DNA from: JBPOFM01 sp041391925
GTDB lineage: Bacteria > Bacteroidota > Bacteroidia > Flavobacteriales > Flavobacteriaceae
Length of the DNA stretch: 64,000 nucleotides
Assembly: GCA_041391925.1 (NCBI GenBank)
Contig: JAWKNA010000008.1
Span: 151,768-215,767, forward strand
Direction: 5' to 3'
Shown piece after piece: positions 53,608-62,153 of this stretch; within the stretch, counting starts at the first letter, position 1; each line of letters starts with the position of its first letter. The position numbers were made by a program, and so were the translations under genes. The notes under the pieces are model-generated. The model saw nothing but the letters and a program-made list of their open reading frames with translations, did not search any database and was not told the origin of the DNA.

Positions 53608-54882
53608 ATGCAAAAATACTGCGGGCTACTATTCTTTATGTTATTATCATGGTCTGCAGTGGCACAGGTTCCCACTACGAAAGATACCATAACAGTTGTG
53701 GAGCAAGATTCCATCCGCCAAAGCAAATTTTTAAAACAAATTGGCAACGGTTTTTTTCCAACCAAATACATTGATATTGACCTTCGCTATTTGATAAAAT
53801 TTAACCAGTATGAAGGTATAAGAACAGGAGTCGGTGGACAGACCAATGAAAATCTATCCGACAGGTATCGAATGAATGGTTATGTGGTCTATGGATTTAA
53901 AGATCACAATTTCAAATACAGTATCGGTGGAGGATTTAGAATTTCCAAAGAAAATCAAACATGGATCAATCTATCGTATACAGATGACCTACAAGAAACA
54001 GGCAGTTCCAATTTTTTGACCGACAAACGTTTTTTTTCATTCTTTGAACCACGGTTGTTGAACATTGATTTGTTTCATCATCATATCACCAAGACGATAT
54101 CACTTGAACATCAAATAACACCATATTTACTTTCAGAAACTCAATTGGCGAGAAGCAACAATACTACAACCTACGCTTATACCTATGTTGTAGACGGAAA
54201 AGAATATGAAGAATTCCGTTTGAGTACAGCCAAAATTGCATTGCAGTGGAATCCTTTTAACACCTTTGAAACACTTGATGATGTATCTGTTGAAACTGAA
54301 GGCTATCCAAATTTCACCTTACAGCTAACCAAAAGTTTTAAAGATGTATTGAACAGTGATTTCAATTTCTTCAAAACAGATTTCAGAACAATTTATAAGA
54401 AAAATTTCTTTGGTGAATCTTCTACTGAAACCACTTTGACCGGTGGCATCTCAACAGGCAAAACGCCATTGACACACCTTTATCATGCATATCCCAATAA
54501 TATTCGAAAGGAAACTATTCTACAACGTTTTTCAGTAGCAGGCATCAACAGTTTTGAAACCATGTATTTTAATGAATTTTTTTCAGACCGGTTTGCGACG
54601 CTTCAAATAAAACATTTTATAAAACCATTTGAAATCACTGAAAAATACCATCCGCAACTAGTGCTTATTTCCAGAATGGCAATCGGTAGCATGCATCATA
54701 TAGAACGTCATCAAAACATTGAATTTGGAACTCTGCGTAAAGGCTATTCGGAAGCCGGATTTGAAATCAATAAACTGCTGTTTGGTTTTGGATTGAGTTT
54801 TGCCTATCGCTATGGAGCCTACCATTTGCCAAAATTTGAAGACAATATAGCCGTTAAGTTTACCTTCAACATCTCGCTGTAG
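53608..54882 (+). CDS. Short DUF5686-like outer-membrane protein
   Basis: A 424-residue exported protein (signal peptide with cleavage after VAQ, about residue 20). The mature part resembles the C-terminal beta-barrel half of DUF5686 proteins: IRTGVGGQTNENLSDRYR, YGFKDHNFKYSIGGG, FSFFEPRLLNIDLFHHH and a final NIAVKFTFNISL with a C-terminal aromatic/hydrophobic strand. Full-length family members are near 800 residues and begin with a carboxypeptidase-regulatory-like domain, which is absent here. The protein has its own signal peptide and an intact frame, so it looks like a natural short form rather than a fragment. Function unknown. Confidence 0.75.
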   Translation: MQKYCGLLFFMLLSWSAVAQVPTTKDTITVVEQDSIRQSKFLKQIGNGFFPTKYIDIDLRYLIKFNQYEGIRTGVGGQTNENLSDRYRMNGYVVYGFKDHNFKYSIGGGFRISKENQTWINLSYTDDLQETGSSNFLTDKRFFSFFEPRLLNIDLFHHHITKTISLEHQITPYLLSETQLARSNNTTTYAYTYVVDGKEYEEFRLSTAKIALQWNPFNTFETLDDVSVETEGYPNFTLQLTKSFKDVLNSDFNFFKTDFRTIYKKNFFGESSTETTLTGGISTGKTPLTHLYHAYPNNIRKETILQRFSVAGINSFETMYFNEFFSDRFATLQIKHFIKPFEITEKYHPQLVLISRMAIGSMHHIERHQNIEFGTLRKGYSEAGFEINKLLFGFGLSFAYRYGAYHLPKFEDNIAVKFTFNISL

Positions 54883-54928
54883 ACCAAATAATATCCAACA
54901 ATTAGGGTTCAGTTACTTCCCTTTTTTC

Positions 54929-54936
54929 TACCTTTG
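54929..54936 (+). promoter_or_regulatory. Candidate -7 element of the MMPL transporter gene
   Basis: TACCTTTG matches TAnnTTTG exactly, 18 bp before the ATG at 54955. No clear -33 element. Confidence 0.5.
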
Positions 54937-54954
54937 TTGTCGCTTTAAGAATGT

Positions 54955-57354
54955 ATGCTTAAATTATTTACAAAAAGTTTTTGGGAAGTCGTCGCAAGAC
55001 TCATTTTGCGCAACAGAATAGGCATACTCGTCGCTATAGTTCTTGTCACTATATTCTTTAGTTATCAATGGAAAAACATGCGCTTCACCTACACCGAAGC
55101 CAATTTACTTCCGGATGACAATGAAGTCAATCTCACTTATAACGAATTTCTTAAAATCTTTGGTGAGGAAGGAAATCTCATTGTACTTGGCATCAAGGAC
55201 TCCACACTCTTTACGGTTGAAAAACTCAATGCCTGGAACAAACTTGCCGAAAGTTTTAAAAAATATCCTGAAGTCGATGCAGTTCTGTCGATAAAAGATT
55301 TGCAAAAACTAGTAAAGAATACTGAAAAGGAAACCTTTGAATTGGAACCTTTCATCAAGGATTCCATCCATTCACAAGAACAGATTAAAGTTTTGCAGCA
55401 GGAGTTGTTTGAACAATATCCTTTTTACGATAATTTTTTGTTCAATAAAGAAACCAAGACCATCCGAACAGCCATTTATCTCAAAAAAGAGATTGTCAAC
55501 ACGCCTAAACGAAAGGATTTTGTGCTCAACGACCTAGAACCACTAATTATAAAGTTTGAAGATACACAGAAGATGGATGTTCGGGTTTCAGGAATGCCAT
55601 ATATTCGAACCTTGAATGCGCAAATCATCGTCGATGAAATTCCTTGGTTCATTGGCGCGGCACTCTTTATGACGTCTTTCATTTTCTTCCTGTTTTTTAG
55701 ATCGTTTAGAGCAACATTCATTTCACTTATTGTCGTTTGTTTTGGTGTCATGTGGACTTTTGGAATTATTGGACTGCTCAATTACGAAATTACGGTGCTG
55801 ACAGCATTGATACCACCATTGATTATTGTCATCGGAATCCCGAATTGTATTTTTCTCATCAATAAATATCAGCATGAGGTAAAATCACATGGCAATAAAG
55901 CAAAATCATTGCAACGCGTCGTAACAAAAATTGGAAATGCCACCTTAATGACCAATTTAACAACGGCTTCTGGTTTTGCAACTTTTATTCTTACCGAAAG
56001 TACACTGCTTAAGGAATTTGGTATTGTCGCATCGTTAAGTATTGTTGGGATTTTTATGCTATGCCTCCTCATCATTCCTATCATTTACAGTTTTATGCCC
56101 TATCCTAAAGAACGTCATTTAGAACACTTAAATAGACGCTGGATTGGTGGTTTTGTAAAATGGATTGAACGGATGGTAAAAGAACATCGAATTGCCATTT
56201 ATTTTTCTGCCGTGGCTTTATTGGCAATTAGTATTATAGGAATTTTTCAGATACGTATATCTGGCAGTTTAATAGAAGACATGCCTAAAAAAACGGAATT
56301 TTTTGGTGACATTCGATTTTTTGAACAGGAATTTAGCGGTATCATGCCTCTAGAGTTCATGATTGATACCAAGCGTAAAAAAGGAGTAATGAAGTTAAGC
56401 ACCTTAAAACGCATGGAGGAGCTTGAAGAAGTGATTGAAGAAACCCATGAATTGTCAAGACCAATATCTATAGTAAGCCTTGTGAAATATTCCAAACAAG
56501 CCTATTACAACGGAAATCCTGATTATTATCAATTGCCTACAAGTCAGGAAAACAGCTTCATTTTAGCCTATGCCAAAAATTCTTCCACCGAAGCCAATTT
56601 GCTTCAAAATTTTGTGGATAGCACTGGGCAATATGCACGCATTACCACCTTCATGAAAGACATTGGGACGGACAAAATGGAGCGCATCGAAGAAAATATC
56701 CAAAACAAAATCAATAAAGTCTTTCCTGCAGATAGATACAGTGTCATTATGACCGGAAAAGCGTTGGTATTTCAAAAAGGAACGACTTACTTGGTCAAAA
56801 ATTTGGCTATTTCATTATCTCTAGCAATTTTTCTAATTGCTTTATTTATGGCATTTATGTTTCGTTCCTTTCGAATGATTCTAGTGTCACTGATTCCAAA
56901 TATTCTTCCACTCATCATCACTGCTGGATTGATGGGCTATTTGGGCGTTCCCATAAAACCTTCAACAATCTTGGTCTTTAGCATTGCGTTTGGAATATCG
57001 GTGGATGATACCATTCACTTTTTGGCAAAATATCGACAAGAACTGCAATCCAACAATTGGAAAATCAGGAAATCCGTTTATGCTGCATTAAGGGAAACTG
57101 GCGTCAGTATGTTTTATACCTCTATTGTTTTGTTCTTTGGGTTTTCGGTTTTTACCATATCAAGTTTTGGAGGAACGGTTGCCTTGGGCGCATTGGTTTC
57201 CATGACTTTGTTATTTGCAATGCTATCCAATCTCTTATTGCTGCCTTCACTCCTATTGTCTTTAGAAAGAAGCATCGCCAACAAAGAAGTATTAAAAGAG
57301 CCTTCCATCAATATCATTCCTGATGAAGATGAAGAGGAAAATTCAAATAATTAA
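54955..57354 (+). CDS. RND superfamily transporter, MMPL/SSD type
   Basis: A 799-residue inner-membrane transporter with the two-fold RND pattern: helix 1 (about 18-38), a large periplasmic loop, five or six helices near 220-390, then helix 7 (about 415-435), a second loop, and the last helices near 625-780. The conserved sterol-sensing-like segments are visible (IVIGIPNCIFLINKYQHE and FGISVDDTIHFLAKYRQE, where an Asp lies in the helix 10-equivalent proton relay). No adaptor or outer-membrane partner is adjacent, as common for MMPL-type members that move lipids or hydrophobic compounds. Substrate unknown. Confidence 0.9.
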   Translation: MLKLFTKSFWEVVARLILRNRIGILVAIVLVTIFFSYQWKNMRFTYTEANLLPDDNEVNLTYNEFLKIFGEEGNLIVLGIKDSTLFTVEKLNAWNKLAESFKKYPEVDAVLSIKDLQKLVKNTEKETFELEPFIKDSIHSQEQIKVLQQELFEQYPFYDNFLFNKETKTIRTAIYLKKEIVNTPKRKDFVLNDLEPLIIKFEDTQKMDVRVSGMPYIRTLNAQIIVDEIPWFIGAALFMTSFIFFLFFRSFRATFISLIVVCFGVMWTFGIIGLLNYEITVLTALIPPLIIVIGIPNCIFLINKYQHEVKSHGNKAKSLQRVVTKIGNATLMTNLTTASGFATFILTESTLLKEFGIVASLSIVGIFMLCLLIIPIIYSFMPYPKERHLEHLNRRWIGGFVKWIERMVKEHRIAIYFSAVALLAISIIGIFQIRISGSLIEDMPKKTEFFGDIRFFEQEFSGIMPLEFMIDTKRKKGVMKLSTLKRMEELEEVIEETHELSRPISIVSLVKYSKQAYYNGNPDYYQLPTSQENSFILAYAKNSSTEANLLQNFVDSTGQYARITTFMKDIGTDKMERIEENIQNKINKVFPADRYSVIMTGKALVFQKGTTYLVKNLAISLSLAIFLIALFMAFMFRSFRMILVSLIPNILPLIITAGLMGYLGVPIKPSTILVFSIAFGISVDDTIHFLAKYRQELQSNNWKIRKSVYAALRETGVSMFYTSIVLFFGFSVFTISSFGGTVALGALVSMTLLFAMLSNLLLLPSLLLSLERSIANKEVLKEPSINIIPDEDEEENSNN

Positions 57355-57384
57355 ATTCAAAATACAAATTGTTAAACTTTTGAA

Positions 57385-57417
57385 TTTGAATTTTGACAAT
57401 TGAAACCCTTATCTTTG
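57385..57417 (+). promoter_or_regulatory. Candidate promoter of asnS
   Basis: TTTG at 57385-57388, 21-bp spacer, TATCTTTG at 57410-57417 (exact TAnnTTTG), 19 bp before the asnS ATG. Confidence 0.7.
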
Positions 57418-57436
57418 CACTCTTAAATTCATAAAA

Positions 57437-58870
57437 ATGACATCAAAAACCATTGCTACGTTATTAAAGACCGAAGCAAAATCCCAAGATATAGAACTTA
57501 AAGGTTGGGTCCGGACGTTTAGGGCCAATCGATTCATTGCCTTGAATGATGGTTCTACGTTGCAAAACATACAATGTGTTGTAGATTTTGAAAAAACTGA
57601 TGAAGCCATTTTGAAACGCATAACCACTGGTGCGGCATTGCATATCAAAGGTCAACTAATCGAAAGTCAAGGAAAAGGCCAAACCGTAGAGGTAGTGGTA
57701 AGCTGCATAACCATCCTTGGAGATTCTGACCCAGAAACATATCCCATTCAGCCTAAAAAACATTCTTTTGAATTTTTGCGTGAAAATGCACATTTGCGCA
57801 CACGTACCAACACCTTCAGTGCTGTGATGCGGTTGCGTTCAACCTTATCCTTCGCCATCCATAAATATTTTAATGACAACGGGTTTTACTACATGCACAC
57901 CCCAATTATTACGGGAAGTGATGCCGAAGGTGCTGGGGAAATGTTCAGGGTGAGCAATCTTGATGCAAAAAATCCGCCTTTAAATGAGGATGGTTCAGTA
58001 AACTATAAAGACGATTTCTTCGGAAAGGAAACCAATTTAACCGTTTCCGGGCAATTGGAAGCTGAAACCTATGCCATGTCATTGGGCAAAGTGTACACAT
58101 TTGGTCCAACCTTTAGGGCTGAAAATTCAAATACGTCTCGCCACTTAGCAGAATTCTGGATGATTGAGCCTGAAGTAGCCTTTATGGATTTGGCTGGCAA
58201 TATGGATTTGGCAGAAGATTTTATGAAGTCTGTTTTGAAATATGTCTTGGCCAATAATCGTGAAGATTTGGAATTTTTGGAGCAACGTTTATTGGACGAA
58301 GAAAAAACAAAACCACAAGCTGAACGTTCCGAAATGAGCTTGATTGAAAAAATCAATTTTGTGGTCGATAATAATTTCAAACGTGTCAGCTACACCGAGG
58401 CCATTGAGATTTTGCGTGACTCCAAACCCAACAAAAAGAAACAATTCAAATACCTCATCGACCAATGGGGCGCCGATTTGCAAAGCGAGCATGAACGCTT
58501 TTTGGTTGAAAAGCATTTCAAATGCCCAGTGATTTTGTTTGATTATCCAGCCAATATAAAAGCGTTCTACATGCGCTTGAATGAAGATGGAAAAACAGTT
58601 CGAGCCATGGATATTCTCTTTCCGGGTATCGGTGAGATGGTGGGTGGCTCCCAACGTGAAGAACGTTTGGAAGTACTAAAAGAAAAAATGAAAGCTCTAG
58701 ATATCGACGAAGAAGAATTATGGTGGTATCTCGATTTGAGAAAATATGGAACCGCCGTGCATTCGGGCTTCGGTCTTGGCTTTGAACGTCTTGTGATGTT
58801 CACTACAGGAATGAGCAATATCCGCGACGTGATTCCGTATCCGAGAACACCTCAAAACGCCGAATTCTAA
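57437..58870 (+). CDS. asnS: Asparaginyl-tRNA synthetase
   Basis: Class IIb synthetase, 477 residues. The N-terminal OB-fold (about 15-110) with LKGWVRTFRANRFIALNDG binds the anticodon; the catalytic domain has motif 2 FGPTFRAENSNTSRHLAEFW and motif 3 GFGLGFERLVM. It retains the AsnRS-type insert (about 215-300). Presence of a dedicated AsnRS means tRNA-Asn need not be charged indirectly. Followed by a hairpin terminator before rpoN. Confidence 0.97.
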   Translation: MTSKTIATLLKTEAKSQDIELKGWVRTFRANRFIALNDGSTLQNIQCVVDFEKTDEAILKRITTGAALHIKGQLIESQGKGQTVEVVVSCITILGDSDPETYPIQPKKHSFEFLRENAHLRTRTNTFSAVMRLRSTLSFAIHKYFNDNGFYYMHTPIITGSDAEGAGEMFRVSNLDAKNPPLNEDGSVNYKDDFFGKETNLTVSGQLEAETYAMSLGKVYTFGPTFRAENSNTSRHLAEFWMIEPEVAFMDLAGNMDLAEDFMKSVLKYVLANNREDLEFLEQRLLDEEKTKPQAERSEMSLIEKINFVVDNNFKRVSYTEAIEILRDSKPNKKKQFKYLIDQWGADLQSEHERFLVEKHFKCPVILFDYPANIKAFYMRLNEDGKTVRAMDILFPGIGEMVGGSQREERLEVLKEKMKALDIDEEELWWYLDLRKYGTAVHSGFGLGFERLVMFTTGMSNIRDVIPYPRTPQNAEF

Positions 58871-58897
58871 TACAATTCAAACTCTAAATATTTCACA

Positions 58898-58937
58898 AAA
58901 CAATCTATATTTACATCTTATATAGTTTGTTTTTTTT
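58898..58937 (+). terminator. AT-rich terminator after asnS
   Basis: AAACAATCTATAT (58898-58910) pairs with ATATAGTTTGTTT (58920-58932) with one mismatch, nine-base loop, then a T-run. Confidence 0.65.
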
Positions 58938-58964
58938 ATTTTTAAAGTAATTCAAATTTAATCG

Positions 58965-60428
58965 ATGCTCAAACAGTATTTACAGTTCAAATTATCACAA
59001 AAGCTGTCGCCGCAACAGATTCAGTTGATGAAACTGATTCAGTTGCCAACGCAAGCTTTTGAACAACGTTTGAAGCAAGAAATGGAGGAAAACCCGGCCC
59101 TAGAAGGTGGCAAGGAAGAAGCCGAAGACTATGAAGACAAATTTGACGAATTTGATAACTCTGACGATTCTTATGATGATACCGAAACCATCGGTGAAGA
59201 CATCAATGTGGATGAATACTTGAGTGATGATGACATCCCTGACTATCGTACACAAACCAATAATTACAGTGCCGATGACGACGACAAGGACATCCCTTTT
59301 GCAGCCGGAACGTCATTTACACAATATTTGACTAATCAATTGAACACTTTCCGTCTTTCGGATGATGAACGCGATATTGCTGAATTTTTAGTGGGTAGTG
59401 TGGACGAAAGTGGTTACATACGGCGTTCATTGACAGACATTGCCGATGATTTGGCCTTTACCCAAAATGTGTATACGGATGAGAAAAGCATTGAAAAAGT
59501 CTTGCACATCGTCCATCAATTGGACCCAGCAGGTGTTGGTGCACGAGACCTTCAAGAATGTTTGAGCATTCAATTACACAGAAAAGAAAAAAATCCGGAT
59601 GTGGAACTGGCCATTGATATCATCGACAATGCCTTTGAGCAATTCACAAAAAAACACTACAAAAAACTCATTCAAAAGTTCGACATTACCGAAATCCAAC
59701 TTAAGGATGCGATTGATGAAATAGAACATTTGAATCCAAAACCTGGCGGCTCCTATTCTGGCAATAACCGCATTGTGGAGCATATTGTTCCCGACTTTGC
59801 CATTAAGATTGTCGATGGCGAATTGGAATTGACATTAAACGGACGTAATGCCCCAGAACTCCATGTATCTCGTGAGTACACAGACATGATGAAAGGCTAT
59901 AAAGAAGCCAAGGACAAATCAAAATCACAAAAAGATGCTGTCCTCTTCATCAAACAAAAACTCGACGCGGCCAAATGGTTCATCGAAGCCATCAAACAAC
60001 GTCAACAGACCTTGTTTATTACCATGAGTGCCATTATGCATTATCAAAAAGACTATTTTTTGACAGGTGATGAAACCAAGCTTCGTCCTATGATTCTAAA
60101 AGACATCGCCGATGAAATCGAAATGGATGTTTCCACCGTATCGCGTGTGGCCAACAGTAAATATGTCGATACGCCTTATGGCACCAAACTAATAAAGGAT
60201 TTCTTTTCAGAATCCATGACCAACGACCAAGGTGAAGAAGTGTCCACCCGTGAAATCAAAAAGATTTTGGAGATTACAATTGCAGACGAAAACAAACGAA
60301 AGCCAATGACTGATGATAAGTTGGCAGAAATCCTATTGGAAAAAGGGTATCCAATTGCCAGACGAACCGTTGCAAAATATAGGGAACAGTTAGATATCCC
60401 TGTGGCTAGACTCCGTAAGAAGATATGA
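58965..60428 (+). CDS. rpoN: RNA polymerase sigma-54 factor
   Basis: Sigma-54, 487 residues, works with AAA+ activators at -24/-12 promoters. Region I is Gln/Leu-rich (LKQYLQFKLSQKLSPQQIQL, residues 2-21, start fixed by this segment), region II is a long acidic linker (about 48-115), then the core-binding domain and the DNA-binding domain ending in the RpoN box ARRTVAKYRE. No bacterial enhancer-binding partner is in the window. The stop overlaps the next gene by four bases (ATGA). Confidence 0.97.
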   Translation: MLKQYLQFKLSQKLSPQQIQLMKLIQLPTQAFEQRLKQEMEENPALEGGKEEAEDYEDKFDEFDNSDDSYDDTETIGEDINVDEYLSDDDIPDYRTQTNNYSADDDDKDIPFAAGTSFTQYLTNQLNTFRLSDDERDIAEFLVGSVDESGYIRRSLTDIADDLAFTQNVYTDEKSIEKVLHIVHQLDPAGVGARDLQECLSIQLHRKEKNPDVELAIDIIDNAFEQFTKKHYKKLIQKFDITEIQLKDAIDEIEHLNPKPGGSYSGNNRIVEHIVPDFAIKIVDGELELTLNGRNAPELHVSREYTDMMKGYKEAKDKSKSQKDAVLFIKQKLDAAKWFIEAIKQRQQTLFITMSAIMHYQKDYFLTGDETKLRPMILKDIADEIEMDVSTVSRVANSKYVDTPYGTKLIKDFFSESMTNDQGEEVSTREIKKILEITIADENKRKPMTDDKLAEILLEKGYPIARRTVAKYREQLDIPVARLRKKI

Positions 60429-61033
60429 AAAACCATATCCTTAAGAGCATTTCCTTCATTTTCCATCCTGTTATCATGCCACTATTGGGTGTACTATTTT
60501 ATTTTTCCAAAACACCGCGTTTCATTCCAGAACCTGTTATGAAAGCGAAAATTTTTTCGATTACCATTTTAACGCTTATTCTTCCAATTTTAATCTTTTA
60601 CCTGCTAAAAACCGTAAAAGCAGTTAAATCGGTCTACCTAGAAACAGTCAATGAACGCATCCTTCCACTCGTTATAAACTGTGCCATTATAGCACTTATC
60701 ATATACAGAGTGTTGCCTTCCAATGAAATTGAAGAGCTCTATTTTTTCTTTTTGGGCATTCTTTGTTCTACTCTGGCGTGTTTGATATTGGCCATTTTAA
60801 AGTTCAAAGCAAGTATTCATATGATAGCTGGTGCTGGTTTTTTTATGTTTGCAATAGCTTTGAGCATTCATTTTAAAATCAATATCAATGGAACCATTGC
60901 CTTAATGTGTATCATATTGGGAGCCATTGCAACCTCAAGGCTTCATTTAAAAGCTCATAGCAATATCGAATTGTTGATTGGTTTTTTTATCGGATTGATT
61001 CCACAGTTGATTGTGCTGAATTATTGGCTATAA
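60425..61033 (+). CDS. Small integral membrane protein, PAP2-like but without full catalytic motif
   Basis: A 202-residue protein with six hydrophobic helices. The last part reads SRLHLKAHSNIELLIGFFIG, spaced like the PAP2 phosphatase motif SRxxxxxHxxxD but with Glu for the Asp; the earlier PSGH motif is not found (only SIHMIAGAG). It may therefore be a divergent or inactive PAP2 relative. Translationally coupled to rpoN by the ATGA overlap, and its stop codon overlaps the end of the convergent porin-like gene. Function unknown. Confidence 0.7.
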   Translation: MKNHILKSISFIFHPVIMPLLGVLFYFSKTPRFIPEPVMKAKIFSITILTLILPILIFYLLKTVKAVKSVYLETVNERILPLVINCAIIALIIYRVLPSNEIEELYFFFLGILCSTLACLILAILKFKASIHMIAGAGFFMFAIALSIHFKININGTIALMCIILGAIATSRLHLKAHSNIELLIGFFIGLIPQLIVLNYWL

Positions 61034-61750
61034 GATGTAGAACATCAATCCTATTTTGATGCTCGTCATATCCACAGATGCACCATCTATCTTCGCAGAC
61101 TTGTCAAAAATGGAATTCAGCCCATAATAGATATGTGCATTCCAGGTAGAATATCCAGCGCTTAAGGTCAGGCCATATCTAAATCCTGTAATATCAGATA
61201 TGTTGGCGTTCTTTAGTTTTCCGATATCGCCATCAAATTTTGAGGAATTATAAAACACATATCCAAACTTCACCCCTGTATATATGCGCCAAAATTTATA
61301 GTCTTTGGCAGTTGAGGTGCGCCATCTAAACTCCAATGGCATCTCAACCAAATAGGTGGTAAACTTATTTTTACTGAACGAAATACTGTCCTCATCTATG
61401 ATTGAGTAATTGTATTCACCATCTGGCTGTTCGGCTATCAACATATTTTGATTATACGAATTGGAAGATAATCCAAGTCCTATTCCAATGGCTACATTGC
61501 GTCGCTCATTGATGGGACAATCCCTGATGAACCCAAAATGGAATCCACTCGAAAAACCACGTTGTGATAGGTCTTTAGGACCTTTTGCCAAAAGATTATA
61601 GGTAATTGAAAAGTAAAATTGGTCTTCCCGATACTTATCGTCCACGACCGTAATGGAATCGTTTTGCGTTTGTATCGTATCGCGCACTGTTTGTGAAAAA
61701 CAAGGCAAGGCAAAACTACAGAAGATGATAAGGACAACGGTTTGCTTCAT
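61028..61750 (-). CDS. PorT-like outer-membrane beta-barrel protein
   Basis: A 240-residue exported protein; the ATG at 61750 gives a clean signal peptide (cleavage after FSQ, about residue 20), so the longer frame to 61807 is rejected. The mature chain alternates hydrophobic and polar residues as in an eight-stranded barrel and fits the PorT/outer-membrane beta-barrel family (FHFGFIRDCPINERRNVAIGIG..., YLVEMPLEFRWRTS, YTGVKFGYVFY). The canonical T9SS PorT gene usually has other neighbours, so a T9SS role is not claimed. A -7 box lies only four bases before the ATG. Confidence 0.8.
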   Translation of the reverse strand: MKQTVVLIIFCSFALPCFSQTVRDTIQTQNDSITVVDDKYREDQFYFSITYNLLAKGPKDLSQRGFSSGFHFGFIRDCPINERRNVAIGIGLGLSSNSYNQNMLIAEQPDGEYNYSIIDEDSISFSKNKFTTYLVEMPLEFRWRTSTAKDYKFWRIYTGVKFGYVFYNSSKFDGDIGKLKNANISDITGFRYGLTLSAGYSTWNAHIYYGLNSIFDKSAKIDGASVDMTSIKIGLMFYIL

Positions 61751-61754
61751 AATA

Positions 61755-61762
61755 CAAATATA
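61755..61762 (-). promoter_or_regulatory. Candidate -7 element of the PorT-like gene
   Basis: TATATTTG on the minus strand matches TAnnTTTG exactly and ends four bases before the ATG. Initiation at the usual distance would produce a leaderless or nearly leaderless message. Confidence 0.5.
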
Positions 61763-61831
61763 AATGATTAATGGTTGAATATACATCCCCCTATCAACAT
61801 ATCCCACGACATTGACCCTTTTAGATTCTCA

Positions 61832-62062
61832 AAAGAACATTCTAGCACCACTAACTAACATTCTTGCTCCGACAACTCACAATCTTTCACCTCCAATTGA
61901 CATTCTTGCTCCGACAACTAACATTCTTACTCCGGCAACTCACAATCTTTCACCTCCAATTGACATTCTTGCTCTCACAACTAACATTCTTGCTCCGGCA
62001 ACTAACATTCTTGCTCCGCCAATTGACAATTTACCTCCGACAACTCACAATATCCTTCCGCC
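61832..62062. repeat. Tandem repeat: 11 units of 21 bp
   Basis: Eleven consecutive units of exactly 21 bases fill 61832-62062. The consensus is AACTAACATTCTTGCTCCGNC, with two recurring variants AACTCACAATCTTTCACCTCC and AATTGACATTCTTGCTCCGAC. Because 21 is a multiple of three the array stays open as heptapeptide repeats (NILAPTT/HNLSPPI in one plus-strand frame), but no good start, signal or homology supports a gene. Confidence 0.93.
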
Positions 62063-62100
62063 AAAGTCTAATGTCTAAAGTCTAAAATCTACAGTCTAAC
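62063..62100. repeat. Short degenerate 'GTCTAA' repeat tract
   Basis: Directly after the 21-bp array: AAGTCTAATGTCTAAAGTC and onward, about four copies of a 7-10 base unit around GTCTAA. Same type as the tract at 25921-25959. Confidence 0.65.
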
Positions 62101-62111
62101 ACCCATAAACA

Positions 62112-62144
62112 AAAAACCCTTTCCACGCAATGTGAAAAGGGTTT
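62112..62144 (-). terminator. Intrinsic terminator of rng
   Basis: On the minus strand AAACCCTTTTCAC pairs with GTGGAAAGGGTTT (one mismatch), loop ATTGC, followed by a T-run. It lies 10 bp after the rng stop. Confidence 0.85.
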
Positions 62145-62153
62145 CTAAAGATA

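Noticed and set aside
61028..61807. Canonical T9SS PorT gene
   Set aside because: The barrel family matches, but neighbours are not those usual for porT and no diagnostic motif can be checked without alignment, so only PorT-like is stated.
61832..62062. CRISPR array
   Set aside because: Units are contiguous 21-mers without unique spacers, and no cas genes are nearby.
61812..62078. Open frame of heptapeptide repeats (NILAPTT type)
   Set aside because: It starts with TTG, has no export signal, and openness follows from the 21-bp repeat period; other frames are open too.
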